Below are positions 1 to 9,045 of a DNA stretch of 64,000 nt, in pieces (the first letter of the stretch is position 1; each line of letters starts with the position of its first letter). The notes beneath the pieces are model-generated. The model searched no databases and was not told where the DNA came from. It saw only the letters and a program-made list of their open reading frames with translations. The stretch spans positions 186,001 to 250,000 of the forward strand of contig LMOK01000001.1 of assembly GCA_001423545.1 (NCBI GenBank), in the 5' to 3' direction. Made by a program: the position numbers and the translations under genes. Source of the DNA: Orlajensenia sp001423545. GTDB lineage: Bacteria; Actinomycetota; Actinomycetes; Actinomycetales; Microbacteriaceae.

Positions 1-944
1 CGCCCGTCGTGCACCTCGTGCGCGTCGTACTCGGTCCCGTCGCCAGTGCACTCGTCGCACTCGGAAACCGCGTCACTCCGGGGCGAGCGAGACTCGTCAC
101 GTTCTCCTCCGAGCAGCAGCTGCTCAGCATGGTCGACGAGGCCACAGAGCTCGACGTCCTCGAGGAGGACGACCGCGAGCTCATCCACTCGATCTTCGCC
201 TTCGGCGACACCGTCATCCGGGAGGTCATGATCCCGCGCACCGACATGGTGACCATCGACGGCACGGCCGATCTCAGCACGGCGATGGGGCTCTTCCTCA
301 GCACCGGCGTCTCCCGGATCCCGGTGATGGCCGATGACGTCGACGACATCGTCGGCATCCTGTACCTCCGCGACGTGGCGAAGTTGAGCCACGAGCGGCC
401 GATCGATGCCGAGGGCATCAGCGTGGCCGAGCTCGCCCGCCCCGCGCTGTTCGTACCCGAGTCCAAGAAGGCCGACGACACGCTGCGCCAGATGCAGACG
501 GAGTCGAACCACCTCGCCATGGTCGTCGACGAGTACGGCGGCATCGCCGGTCTCGTCACCCTGGAGGACCTCATCGAGGAGCTCGTGGGCGACATCTCCG
601 ACGAGTACGACCGCGAGGTCGTCGAGATCGAGGACCTGGGTGGCGAGCGCTACCGCGTTGCAGCCCGCCTTCCCGTCGACGAGCTGGGCGACATCTTCGG
701 CCTCGAACTCGACGACGACGACGTCGACTCCGTCGGCGGCCTGCTGGCCAAGGCGTTGGGTCGTCTGCCGGTTCCCGGGTCCGTGGCATCCGTCAGCGGA
801 CTCGTCCTGACGGCCGACCGCAGCGAGGGCCGGCGCAAGCGCATCAGTACAGTGATCGTTGAGCGCGATCAGGCGCTCATCGAAGTCCAGGCGTCGTTCG
901 CTCCGGATGCCGCAGAGCAAGGAGTACGCCATGACCGAGAATGA
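1..944 (+). CDS. Hemolysin-C/CorC family CBS-domain protein (5' partial)
   Basis: The gene enters from outside the window; the reading frame is open from base 3, so the usual N-terminal DUF21 membrane domain is mostly missing. What remains is the cytoplasmic part: a conserved linker (DERELIHSIF-like, motif VMIPRTDM), a CBS pair (about residues 70-190, with the hallmark MVVDEYGGIAGLVTLEDLIE) and a C-terminal CorC/HlyC transporter-associated domain with its GLLAKALGRLP signature. Family members are membrane proteins linked to divalent cation (Mg/Co) homeostasis. The stop overlaps the start of era by 14 bp, the usual actinobacterial order (ybeY, CBS protein, era). The assignment is secure at family level; the transported ion is not visible from sequence. 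Confidence 0.9.
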   Translation, partial: PVVHLVRVVLGPVASALVALGNRVTPGRARLVTFSSEQQLLSMVDEATELDVLEEDDRELIHSIFAFGDTVIREVMIPRTDMVTIDGTADLSTAMGLFLSTGVSRIPVMADDVDDIVGILYLRDVAKLSHERPIDAEGISVAELARPALFVPESKKADDTLRQMQTESNHLAMVVDEYGGIAGLVTLEDLIEELVGDISDEYDREVVEIEDLGGERYRVAARLPVDELGDIFGLELDDDDVDSVGGLLAKALGRLPVPGSVASVSGLVLTADRSEGRRKRISTVIVERDQALIEVQASFAPDAAEQGVRHDRE

Positions 945-1830
945 CTACCGTGCGGGATTCGTCTCGTTCGTCGGGCGCCCCAACGTGGGCAAGTCGACGC
1001 TGACGAATGCGCTGGTCGGCCAGAAGGTCGCCATCACGAGTTCGAAGCCGCAGACGACGCGTCGCGCCATCCGGGGCATCGTGCACCGCCCCAACGGCCA
1101 GTTGATCCTGGTCGACACCCCCGGCATCCACCGTCCGCGCACCCTGCTCGGCGAGCGCCTCAACAGCCTGGTCACCTCGACTCTCGGCGACGTCGACGTG
1201 ATCGGCATGTGCTTCCCGGCCGACGAGCCCATCGGCCCCGGCGACAAGTTCATCAACGAGCAGCTCGACAGCTTCCCGCGCGCGAAGAAGGTCGCCATCG
1301 TCACCAAGGTCGATGTGGCCTCGAAGCAGAAGGTCGCGGCGCAACTCCTGAAGGTCAGCGAGCTGCGCGAGTGGGACTCCGTCATCCCGCTGTCCGCCGT
1401 GAGCGGCGAGCAGCTCGACATCCTCACCGTCGAGCTCCTGAAGCTGCTGCCCCTCTCGGAGCAGCCGCTCTACCCGGAGGAGGCCGTCACCGACGAGGGC
1501 CTCGAGGACCGCGTGGCCGAGTACATCCGTGAGGCCGCCCTCGAAGGCGTGAGCGACGAACTGCCGCACTCGATCGCCGTCACCATCGACGACATCGTGC
1601 AGCGGGAGGACAAGGACCTCGTCGAGATCTACGCCAACCTCTTCGTCGAGCGCGACAGCCAGAAGGGCATCATCATCGGCAAGGGCGGGTCGAGGCTCGC
1701 GGATGTCGGGACTCGAGCCCGTGCCCAGATCGAGCCCCTCGTCGGTTCCAAGGTGTTCCTGTCGCTGCGTGTGAAGGTCGCCAAGGAATGGCAGCGCGAC
1801 CCGAAGCAGCTCGGCAAGCTCGGGTTCTGA
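931..1830 (+). CDS. era: GTPase Era
   Basis: Era is a GTPase that binds 16S rRNA and assists 30S ribosome maturation. The protein is 299 aa, normal for the family. The P-loop GRPNVGKS lies at about residues 15-22, followed by the G3 motif DTPG, a TKVD G4 motif, and a C-terminal KH RNA-binding domain (GIIIGKGGSRL). The ATG at 931 is preferred over an in-frame upstream codon at 859 because it is preceded by AAGGAG at proper spacing and gives the family's normal N-terminus. It overlaps the CBS-protein gene upstream, and its TGA shares one base with the ATG of the following histidine kinase gene, so the three are probably translated in one transcript. Confidence 0.97.
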   Translation: MTENDYRAGFVSFVGRPNVGKSTLTNALVGQKVAITSSKPQTTRRAIRGIVHRPNGQLILVDTPGIHRPRTLLGERLNSLVTSTLGDVDVIGMCFPADEPIGPGDKFINEQLDSFPRAKKVAIVTKVDVASKQKVAAQLLKVSELREWDSVIPLSAVSGEQLDILTVELLKLLPLSEQPLYPEEAVTDEGLEDRVAEYIREAALEGVSDELPHSIAVTIDDIVQREDKDLVEIYANLFVERDSQKGIIIGKGGSRLADVGTRARAQIEPLVGSKVFLSLRVKVAKEWQRDPKQLGKLGF

Positions 1831-3092
1831 TGACGAGCCCCGACCCGGCGCCGGTCCTCCCGGGCCGAACCCCCGGGGACGGACTGATCCGCAGGCTGCC
1901 CGCTCGCAGCCTCGCCTTCGACCTGAGCGCGGCGGCGATCCTGTTCCTGGTGTCGCTCGGCGTGACCGCGGGCCAGGGTGCCGCATCCGTCGTCGCCCTG
2001 GTCGTGCTCTGCGGCGCCCTCGCGATCCGTCGCGTCTCGCCGGCCCTGGCCCTCGCCGTCGCCTGGCTGGGTGCCGTGCTGCAGCTGGTGACGCTCAGCG
2101 ACCCGGGCGCGGGCGACATCGCGATCTGCGGAGTGCTCTACGCGACCGCCGCCTACGGCAGCCGGCTCGTGCGTTGGCTCGGGTTCGGCTCGGCGGTTCT
2201 GGGAACGATCATCGCCACGATCTACCTCGTCCTGGTGCAGCCCGCCCTGCGCGGGCAGGACGGCGCGACGATCGTGCAGCCGACCGACGGCTCGAGGATC
2301 TGGGTCATCACCCTCTTCTTCGGCATCGGCATCCTGGCCCTGCTCGGCCTGTCGTGGACCCTCGGACTCTTGGCGCGCACCGTCGCCCTCTCGAGGACGG
2401 CGCGGATCGAAGCGCGCATCGCCGACGAGCGGGCCCAGTACGAGGTCGCGGTCGAACAGGAGCGCACCCGCATCGCCCGCGACATGCACGATGTCGTGGC
2501 GCACTCGCTCGCGGTCGTCATCGCCCAGGCCGACGGTGCGCGCTATGCGGCATCCGTCGATCCGTCGTCGAGCGATGTGCAGGGAGACGCCCTCGTCACC
2601 ATCGCGCAGACCGCCCGCACGGCCCTCGGCAACGTGCGACTGCTCTTGGCGGAACTGCGGCACGATGCCTCGGATTCGCCGCAGCCCCGGCTCGAAGACA
2701 TCGACATGCTCGTCGAGCAACTGAGCGCCACGGGCATGAACGTCGAGGTGACACGTCGGGGCGAGCCGAAGCGGCTCGGGGCCGGGCAGGAGATCGCGGC
2801 CTATCGCATCGTGCAGGAAGCCCTCACGAACGCCCTGCGTCACGGCGAGCCAGAGGCTCCGGTGCTGCTCGACCTGGGTTGGAGCGACGACGCCCTCGCC
2901 ATCCATGTCGAGAACGCGGTGCGACCGGATGCCGCCAGCCTGCCCGTCACAGCCTTCGGCCACGGCCTGCCCGGGATGCGCGAGCGCGCGACGCTCGCCG
3001 GCGGCACGCTGCTCGCCCGTCGCAGCGAGGCCGACCCGACTCGGTTCGTCGTCGAGGCGACGATCCCGGTGTCGACCGGGGGAGTCTCGTGA
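1830..3092 (+). CDS. Sensor histidine kinase (NarX/DesK-like, HisKA_3 type)
   Basis: A 420-aa membrane sensor kinase. The first ~190 residues carry several hydrophobic segments, then a dimerisation/phosphoacceptor helix with the H-box RIARDMHDVVAHSL (phospho-His about residue 220), followed by a HATPase domain with N-box (EALTNALRHG) and G-box (GLPGMRERATLAGG). The start ATG at 1830 overlaps the era stop (TGATG), and its TGA overlaps the GTG of the response-regulator gene, so the pair is translationally coupled. A lipid-export-type ABC transporter follows, so the system probably senses an envelope stress or antimicrobial; that link is inference from context. Confidence 0.92.
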   Translation: MTSPDPAPVLPGRTPGDGLIRRLPARSLAFDLSAAAILFLVSLGVTAGQGAASVVALVVLCGALAIRRVSPALALAVAWLGAVLQLVTLSDPGAGDIAICGVLYATAAYGSRLVRWLGFGSAVLGTIIATIYLVLVQPALRGQDGATIVQPTDGSRIWVITLFFGIGILALLGLSWTLGLLARTVALSRTARIEARIADERAQYEVAVEQERTRIARDMHDVVAHSLAVVIAQADGARYAASVDPSSSDVQGDALVTIAQTARTALGNVRLLLAELRHDASDSPQPRLEDIDMLVEQLSATGMNVEVTRRGEPKRLGAGQEIAAYRIVQEALTNALRHGEPEAPVLLDLGWSDDALAIHVENAVRPDAASLPVTAFGHGLPGMRERATLAGGTLLARRSEADPTRFVVEATIPVSTGGVS

Positions 3093-3754
3093 CCCGCATC
3101 CGTGTCGCCCTCGTCGACGACCAGGCCCTCTTCCGCGCCGGCATCCGCATGCTCATCTCGTCGCAGCCCGACCTCGAATTCGTGGGGGAGGCCGCGAACG
3201 GACGGGAGGCCGTGCAGCTCGCCGCCGATGAGCACCCCGACGTCATGCTCATGGACATCCGCATGCCCGAGCTCGACGGCATCCAGGCGACCGCGGAGAT
3301 CGTGCCGGACGCCTCGGATGCCGCCGGCCCCGGACCGCGCATCATCGTGCTCACCACCTTCGACCTCGACGAGAGCGCGGCCAGGGCCATCCGGGCCGGC
3401 GCCAGCGGTTTCGTCCTGAAGGATGCCGATCCCGAGTTCCTCCTCGCGGCCATCCGCACGGTGCACGCGGGCAACGCCGTGATCGCGGCCTCCGCCACCA
3501 GGCGGTTGTTCGAGGAGTTCCGGGCGACTCCGGATGCCGTTCCCCAGCCGACGGCGTTCGCCGAGCTCACCCCGCGGGAGCGGGAGATCTTCGTCCTCGC
3601 GGCCAAGGGGCTGAGCAACGCCGAGATCGCCGCGGCGGAGTTCCTCAGCGAGGCCACGGTGAAGACTCACGTCTCGCGCATCCTCACGAAGCTCTCGCTC
3701 CGCGACAGGGTGCAGCTCGTCGTCTACGCCTACGAGAACGCCCTCGTCGACTGA
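3089..3754 (+). CDS. LuxR/NarL-family response regulator
   Basis: A 221-aa response regulator: receiver domain with acidic pocket VDDQ, phosphoacceptor Asp about residue 56 (LMDIRMPE), conserved Thr (VLTTFD) and Lys (VLKDAD), then a C-terminal GerE-type helix-turn-helix (LTPREREIFVLAAKGLSNAEIA). The GTG start overlaps the kinase stop by 4 bp and is preceded by GGGGGAG. It is the partner of the kinase just upstream. Its likely targets include the ABC transporter downstream, which is separated by a hairpin; this is an inference. Confidence 0.93.
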   Translation: MTRIRVALVDDQALFRAGIRMLISSQPDLEFVGEAANGREAVQLAADEHPDVMLMDIRMPELDGIQATAEIVPDASDAAGPGPRIIVLTTFDLDESAARAIRAGASGFVLKDADPEFLLAAIRTVHAGNAVIAASATRRLFEEFRATPDAVPQPTAFAELTPREREIFVLAAKGLSNAEIAAAEFLSEATVKTHVSRILTKLSLRDRVQLVVYAYENALVD

Positions 3755-3757
3755 GGG

Positions 3758-3792
3758 CGCTGAGGCCCGCGCGCTGCGCGTGGGCCTCAGCG
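3758..3792 (+). terminator. Strong hairpin after the response regulator gene
   Basis: An 11-bp perfect stem (CGCTGAGGCCC / GGGCCTCAGCG) starts 3 bases after the response-regulator stop. There is no U-tract, as is common for hairpin terminators in high-G+C actinobacteria. The stem is also the outer arm of an intergenic palindrome family with copies near 8.2 and 52.4 kb. Confidence 0.6.
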
Positions 3793-3853
3793 AGCGGACT
3801 GCAGGAGCACCCGCTCCCTGAGGACCGGACGAAGTCCGCGGTCGAAGCGTTCT
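3758..3853. repeat. Intergenic palindromic repeat, copy A
   Basis: It contains the CGCTGAGGCCC hairpin and, at 3825-3849, a 25-bp segment that is an exact reverse complement of 8256-8280. A third copy at 52406-52430 differs at two positions. All three copies sit just after gene ends. They resemble a REP-like element family, which may double as terminators. Confidence 0.7.
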
Positions 3854-3938
3854 CCGGCCGAACATCATCCTTCCGATGTACAGCGGATGCTCCCTCAGCC
3901 TGATTCGCCGTCGTCCCCGCGTCCGTAGCGTCGGAGAC

Positions 3939-4696
<758 letters not shown>

Positions 4697-4700
<4 letters not shown>

Positions 4701-6109
4701 GTGCCAACGCCGCCCGCCTGACCGGCCGCCCGCGCGACCACGTGTCGAGCATCGTCGTCGCGTCGCTGAGCGCGACCTTCGGCGTGGTGCTGCTCGAGGC
4801 CACCGGGCTCATCAGCACCGTCGTCGACTCCTCGGGCATGACCGAGGGATCGGCGACGGTCCGCGCCATCCTCACCGTCGTCACGTCGGTCTTCACTCTG
4901 ATCGCGGTCTACGTCGGTGCCATCGTCACAGCGAACACCTTCTCGACGATCATCGCCGGCCGCGTGCGCGAGATCGCGCTGCTCCGCCTCATCGGCGCGC
5001 AGGCGAAGACGGTGCGGCGCAGCGTCGCCACCGAGGGCCTCATCGTCGGCCTGCTCGGCTCGGCGCTCGGACTCGTCCTCGGCATCCTGATCGCCGTGGT
5101 CACCGTCGTGATCGGCATGGCGCAGGGCTGGCTCCCCGAGCTGGAGTACGTCTTCCTCGACCCCGTGATCCTGCTCCCCGTGGGTGTCGTCGCCGTGACC
5201 ACGTGGGCGGCAGCCTGGGTCGGGTCGCGCAAGGTGACCGCGGTGACCCCGCTCGCCGCCACCGGCGCCTCCGTCGAGGCCACCCGCGAGGAGGCCGTGC
5301 GCCGCACGGGCCGCACCGTCGCCGCGATCGTCCTGTTCGTGATCGGCCTCGGCCTGGTCGCACTCGGCGTGATCGTCGGCCTCGTCTCCGTCTTCGGCCT
5401 CATCATCGCGTTCTTCGGGGGAGTGTTCTCCTTCACCGGCATCATCGTCGGCGCGCACATCATCATGCCGCCCGTCCTGACCTTGGTCGGGCGGATGCTG
5501 GGGTCACGTCCTCCCGCCAGGCTCGCGGCCGAGAACGCGGTCCGCTTTCCCGATCGCTCCTCGCGCGCCACCATCGGTCTCGTGATCGGAGTGACCCTGG
5601 TCACCATGTTCGCCGTGGCCATGCAGAGCTATCGGGACATGATCGTCACCCAGTTCGCCGACGACCCGATGGCCCTGGCCGCGATCGACCAGACCCTCAC
5701 CGTCACGACAGCGATCTTCACCGGCCTGGTCGGCTTCTCGGCGGTCATCGCCGCCATCGGCATGATCAACAACCTGTCGCTCAGCGTGCTCCAGCGCACC
5801 CGCGAACTCGGCCTCCTGCGTGCCCTCGGCTTCACCGGTCGTCAGGTGCGCTCGATGATCGTCGCGGAGAGCGCCCAGATGACCGTCGCAGCCATCGGAC
5901 TCGGCGTGGTGCTCGGCGTCTTCTACGGCTGGGCGGCCGCGCAGTCGATGCTCGGCTCGATCGTCCACGGCATCGCCGCCCCGTCGCTCCCGTGGGCGAT
6001 CATCGGCATCACGGTGCTCGCGGGCATCGTGCTCACGCTGGCGGCATCCGTCGCCCCGGCCCGTCGGGCCACCACGGTCTCGCCCGTCGTCGCGCTCGCG
6101 GTCGACTGA
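4697..6109 (+). CDS. FtsX-like ABC transporter permease
   Basis: A 470-aa membrane protein with two FtsX-type blocks, each with the hallmark hydrophobic segment near EIALLRLIGA (first half) and ELGLLRALGF (second half), followed by VAPARRAT at the C-terminus. It starts on ATGA overlapping the ATPase stop, so the two form one transporter. At 470 aa it is short compared with the ~800-aa actinobacterial MacB-like permeases; the large extracytoplasmic domains are reduced. The substrate is not evident. Two hairpins follow within 75 bp, ending the operon before leuA. Confidence 0.9.
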
Positions 6110-6119
6110 GGCGAAGGAG

Positions 6120-6180
6120 CCCGACCGCTGGGGGGCCACCGGTCGGGACGGGCAGGGGCGGCGCACAAGCCGCCCCTGCC
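6120..6180 (+). terminator. Two tandem hairpins after the ABC operon
   Basis: The first stem pairs CCCGACCG (6120-6127) with CGGTCGGG (6140-6147). The second is a perfect 12-bp stem, GGCAGGGGCGGC (6151-6162) with its complement at 6169-6180 and a 6-nt loop. No U-tract. They lie right after the permease stop and separate it from the leuA promoter. Confidence 0.65.
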
Positions 6181-6274
6181 TCACGTCGGCCGGGTCAGCG
6201 GCCCGAGTGGCCGCCGAGGTCACGGCCGCGTTGCGATCGGGATGAAGCATCCGTCACACGGCCGCCCCGGATGC

Positions 6275-6286
6275 TAACCTGAAGAT
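6275..6286 (+). promoter_or_regulatory. Leaderless -10 box for the leuA leader peptide
   Basis: TAACCT at 6275-6280 is followed by exactly 6 nt and a GTG at 6287. The same TANNNT-N6-start geometry recurs across the window. It places the transcript start at or next to the leader-peptide start codon. No clear -35 box is visible. Confidence 0.6.
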
Positions 6287-6331
6287 GTGTTCCACGGCTT
6301 CCTTCTTCTTAGCTGCCGCGACGAGTCCTAA
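6287..6331 (+). CDS. leuA leader peptide (14 aa, Leu-Leu-Leu)
   Basis: A GTG-initiated 14-codon frame encodes MFHGFLLLSCRDES and ends in TAA. Codons 6-8 are three consecutive CTT leucine codons (6302-6310), in a genome whose genes use CTC and CTG almost exclusively. The frame starts 6 nt after a TAACCT -10 box, so it is likely translated from a leaderless RNA. Its last codons run into the 5' arm of a perfect 10-bp hairpin. It lies about 70 bp before leuA. Leader peptides with leucine runs control leuA or leu operons in other bacteria; the role here is inferred from these features. Confidence 0.8.
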   Translation: MFHGFLLLSCRDES

Positions 6332-6386
6332 CTCAGGCCTCCCTCGTCGCGGAGTTCGTCGTCGGCTGACACCCATCGCGAAGAGA
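6316..6386 (+). promoter_or_regulatory. leuA leader: mutually exclusive hairpins
   Basis: CCGCGACGAG (6316-6325) pairs perfectly with CTCGTCGCGG (6343-6352). The same 3' arm (6343-6351) can instead pair 8 of 9 bases with CGCGAAGAG (6378-6386), just upstream of the leuA Shine-Dalgarno region (GAGAAG, 6388-6393). A ribosome paused at the CTT codons would leave the first hairpin free to form, while one at the leader stop (6329-6331) would cover its 5' arm and allow the second. This predicts more leuA translation when leucine is scarce. The pairing is seen in the sequence; the mechanism is inference. Confidence 0.6.
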
Positions 6387-6397
6387 TCGAGAAGACC

Positions 6398-8167
6398 ATG
6401 AAGAACACCCAGACCGCATCCGGCATGCCGGTCCACCGCTACACCGCCTATCACGAGCAGTTCCGCGTCGAACTGCCCGATCGCACCTGGCCCAGCAAGC
6501 GTGTCGAGAAGGCCCCGCGCTGGTGCGCGGTCGATCTCCGCGACGGCAACCAGGCCCTCATCGATCCGATGAGCCCCGAGCGCAAGCGCGTCATGTTCGA
6601 CCTGTTGGTGGGAATGGGCTACAAGGAGATCGAGGTCGGCTTCCCGAGCGCCAGCCAGACCGACTTCGACTTCGTCCGCAGCCTCATCGAGGAGAACGCG
6701 ATCCCGGATGACGTCACCATCCAGGTGCTGACCCAGGCGCGCGAGCACCTCATCCGTCGCACCTACGAGTCGATCGCCGGCGCCAAGCAGGCCATCGTGC
6801 ACCTCTACAACTCGACCAGCATCCTGCAGCGGGACGTCGTGTTCCGCACCGACAAGCAGGGCATCATCGACATCGCCCTGAACGGCGCCCGCCTCTGCAG
6901 GCAGATGGAGTCGCTGGTTCCCGGCACGACCGTCTACTACGAGTACTCGCCCGAGAGCTACACGGGCACCGAGCTCGAGTTCGCCCTCGAGATCTGCAAT
7001 CAGGTGCTCGACGTCTTCGAGCCGACCCCCGAGCGCAAGGTCATCATCAACCTGCCGTCGACGGTCGAGATGGCCAGCCCGAACATCTACGCAGACTCCA
7101 TCGAGTGGATGAGCCGCCGCCTCAACCACCGCGAGAACGTGCTGCTCTCGCTGCACCCGCACAACGACCGCGGAACCGCCATCGCCGCCGCCGAGCTCGG
7201 CTACCTGGCCGGAGCCGACCGCATCGAGGGCTGCCTCTTCGGCAACGGAGAGCGCACGGGCAACGTCGACCTCGTCGCGCTGGGCATCAACCTGTTCACG
7301 CAGGGCATCGACCCGCAGATCGACTTCTCCGACCTCGACGAGGTGAAGCGCACCGCCGAGTACTGCAACCAGCTGCCCGTGCACGAGCGCAGCCCGTGGG
7401 CCGGCGACCTGGTCTACACGGCGTTCAGTGGATCGCACCAGGACGCCATCAAGAAGGGCTTCGAGGCGATGGAGACGGATGCCGCCGGGCGCGGCGTCAC
7501 GGTCGACCAGCTGAAGTGGGCCGTTCCGTACCTGCCCGTCGACCCGAAGGATCTGGGACGCACCTACGAGGCCGTCATCCGCGTGAACTCGCAGTCGGGC
7601 AAGGGTGGCGTCGCCTACCTGCTGAAGACCGACCACGCGCTCGACCTGCCGCGTCGCCTGCAGATCGAGTTCAGCGGCGTCGTGCAGACGAAGACCGATG
7701 CCGAGGGTGGCGAAGTCTCGAGCGATGACATCTGGCGTGCCTTCCGCGACGAGTACCTGCCGGCGCCGGCCGATCACCCCGAGGAGAAGTGGGGCCGCTT
7801 CGAGCTGCTGTCGGTGCGCTCCGCGAGCGAGCTCGACGGTTCGGTCGCCCTCACCGTGGGGCTGCGCGATGGCGATGAGCGCGTCACCATCGAGGGCAAC
7901 GGCAACGGCCCCGTCGACGCCTTCCTCGACGTGCTGCGCCGCAACGGCGCCGACGTGCGGGTTCTCGACTACTCGGAGCACGCGCTCAGCTCGGGCGGCA
8001 ACGCCCACGCCGCTGCGTACGTCGAGTGCGTCGTCGAGGGAGTCACGCTCTGGGGCGTCGGCATCGACGGCGACATCTCGACCGCCAGCCTCAAGGCCGT
8101 CATCTCGGCCGTGAACCGGGCCATCCGAGTGCGCCAGGGCGACTTGGTCGGTTCCACCGCGGTCTGA
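6398..8167 (+). CDS. leuA: 2-isopropylmalate synthase
   Basis: The first committed step of leucine synthesis: acetyl-CoA plus 2-ketoisovalerate to 2-isopropylmalate. The 589-aa protein has the HMGL-like catalytic barrel with DLRDGNQALIDPM near residue 47, the metal-binding HPHNDRGTAIA and the GNGERTGNVDL loop. A C-terminal LeuA allosteric domain (about residues 440-570) normally mediates leucine feedback inhibition. Its length fits the long actinobacterial/mycobacterial form. It is preceded by the leader peptide and hairpins described above, and has a weak Shine-Dalgarno (GAGAAG). It is followed by a large palindrome facing a convergent gene. Confidence 0.97.
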   Translation: MKNTQTASGMPVHRYTAYHEQFRVELPDRTWPSKRVEKAPRWCAVDLRDGNQALIDPMSPERKRVMFDLLVGMGYKEIEVGFPSASQTDFDFVRSLIEENAIPDDVTIQVLTQAREHLIRRTYESIAGAKQAIVHLYNSTSILQRDVVFRTDKQGIIDIALNGARLCRQMESLVPGTTVYYEYSPESYTGTELEFALEICNQVLDVFEPTPERKVIINLPSTVEMASPNIYADSIEWMSRRLNHRENVLLSLHPHNDRGTAIAAAELGYLAGADRIEGCLFGNGERTGNVDLVALGINLFTQGIDPQIDFSDLDEVKRTAEYCNQLPVHERSPWAGDLVYTAFSGSHQDAIKKGFEAMETDAAGRGVTVDQLKWAVPYLPVDPKDLGRTYEAVIRVNSQSGKGGVAYLLKTDHALDLPRRLQIEFSGVVQTKTDAEGGEVSSDDIWRAFRDEYLPAPADHPEEKWGRFELLSVRSASELDGSVALTVGLRDGDERVTIEGNGNGPVDAFLDVLRRNGADVRVLDYSEHALSSGGNAHAAAYVECVVEGVTLWGVGIDGDISTASLKAVISAVNRAIRVRQGDLVGSTAV

Positions 8168-8205
8168 GGTCCGCACTGCTGCCCGTCCCAATCACACCTG
8201 AGTCT

Positions 8206-8295
8206 CCCGCTCGCTGAGGCCCGCGCGCAGCGCGCGGTCGAAGCGCTCCACGCAGCGCTTCGACCGCGGACTTCGTCCGGGCCTCAGCGAGCGGG
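8206..8295. repeat. Nested intergenic palindrome, copy B (bidirectional terminator)
   Basis: Outer arms of 17 bp are perfectly complementary (8206-8222 with 8279-8295). Inside them a second perfect 15-bp stem pairs 8233-8247 with 8254-8268. It lies between the convergent leuA and TRIC genes, so it can end transcription from both sides. It belongs to the same family as the repeats at 3.8 and 52.4 kb and is the most symmetric copy. Confidence 0.75.
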
Positions 8296-8315
8296 CGGTT
8301 CCAGCATCACGCCGC

Positions 8316-8975
8316 CTACCCCCGCCGCCACCGCATCCAGCTGCCGATGGCGCGCTGCTCCGGCAGGCTCCAGCCGAATCTCACCGCCAGCAGGCGGATG
8401 AGCGTCGTCACCGCCACGCAGGCGATCCCGGCGATGGTGATGTCGATTCCGGCCGCGGCGAGCGCGACCAACAGGATCGTGCCTGCCCCGGCGGCCACGG
8501 CGTAGAGCGACCCGACGTGCATGAGCGCGATCGGGAGGTTCAGCATCATGTCGCGCAGGATCGAGCCGCCCACGGCCGCGACGACGCCGACGAAGACCGC
8601 GGGAACCACGGGAACCCCGACCGAGAGCGCCTTCGTCGTACCGATCGCGCCGAACAGGCCGATCGTGACGGCGTCCAAGGCGATGATCAGGGGGTTCAGG
8701 CGTGCGAATGCGCGCTGGAGCAGCATGCCGATGATGGCGGCGACCGTCGCCACGATCAGATACCAGTTGGTCTGGATCAGGGCGAGGGGAACATTCAGCA
8801 GCAGGTCGCGCAACAGACCACCGCCGAGGCCGACGACCACGCCGATGATCGTGACGCCGAGGAGGTCGATGCGGTGCTCCTTCAGACGGCCCGAGAACAT
8901 CGCACCCTGGATGGCTCCGATTGCGACGGCAGTCAGGTCGAGCCAGAGGGGGATGGTGAAGAGGGCCGTATGCAC
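8316..8975 (-). CDS. Trimeric intracellular cation channel (TRIC/UPF0126) family protein
   Basis: A 219-aa integral membrane protein with two repeats of the UPF0126 unit. Each repeat has the glycine-rich kinked helix and RD motif (GGGLLRDLLL around residue 50, GGSILRDMML around residue 138). Prokaryotic TRIC homologues form homotrimeric potassium/cation channels, but the physiological role in bacteria is unclear. The start is GTG at 8975; a TATACA box lies 6 nt upstream on this strand, which would fit a leaderless start. It is transcribed away from recO. Confidence 0.88.
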   Translation of the reverse strand: MHTALFTIPLWLDLTAVAIGAIQGAMFSGRLKEHRIDLLGVTIIGVVVGLGGGLLRDLLLNVPLALIQTNWYLIVATVAAIIGMLLQRAFARLNPLIIALDAVTIGLFGAIGTTKALSVGVPVVPAVFVGVVAAVGGSILRDMMLNLPIALMHVGSLYAVAAGAGTILLVALAAAGIDITIAGIACVAVTTLIRLLAVRFGWSLPEQRAIGSWMRWRRG

Positions 8976-9045
8976 CCGTCATGTATATCAACTGAGTCGG
9001 CCCGCCCCGCGCGATGTCATGCCGGGGCAGTGGGATGATCGAGGG

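Noticed and set aside
6285..6401. A 38-codon ORF with ATG at 6285 ending with ATGA on the leuA start
   Set aside because: It overlaps the leader region but has no leucine run, only one TTA, and the -10 spacing points to the GTG at 6287. The 14-codon frame with three CTT codons is a better fit.
6254..8191. Long frame (645 codons) antisense to leuA
   Set aside because: A shadow of leuA with no recognisable domain. The leuA frame has full catalytic motifs.
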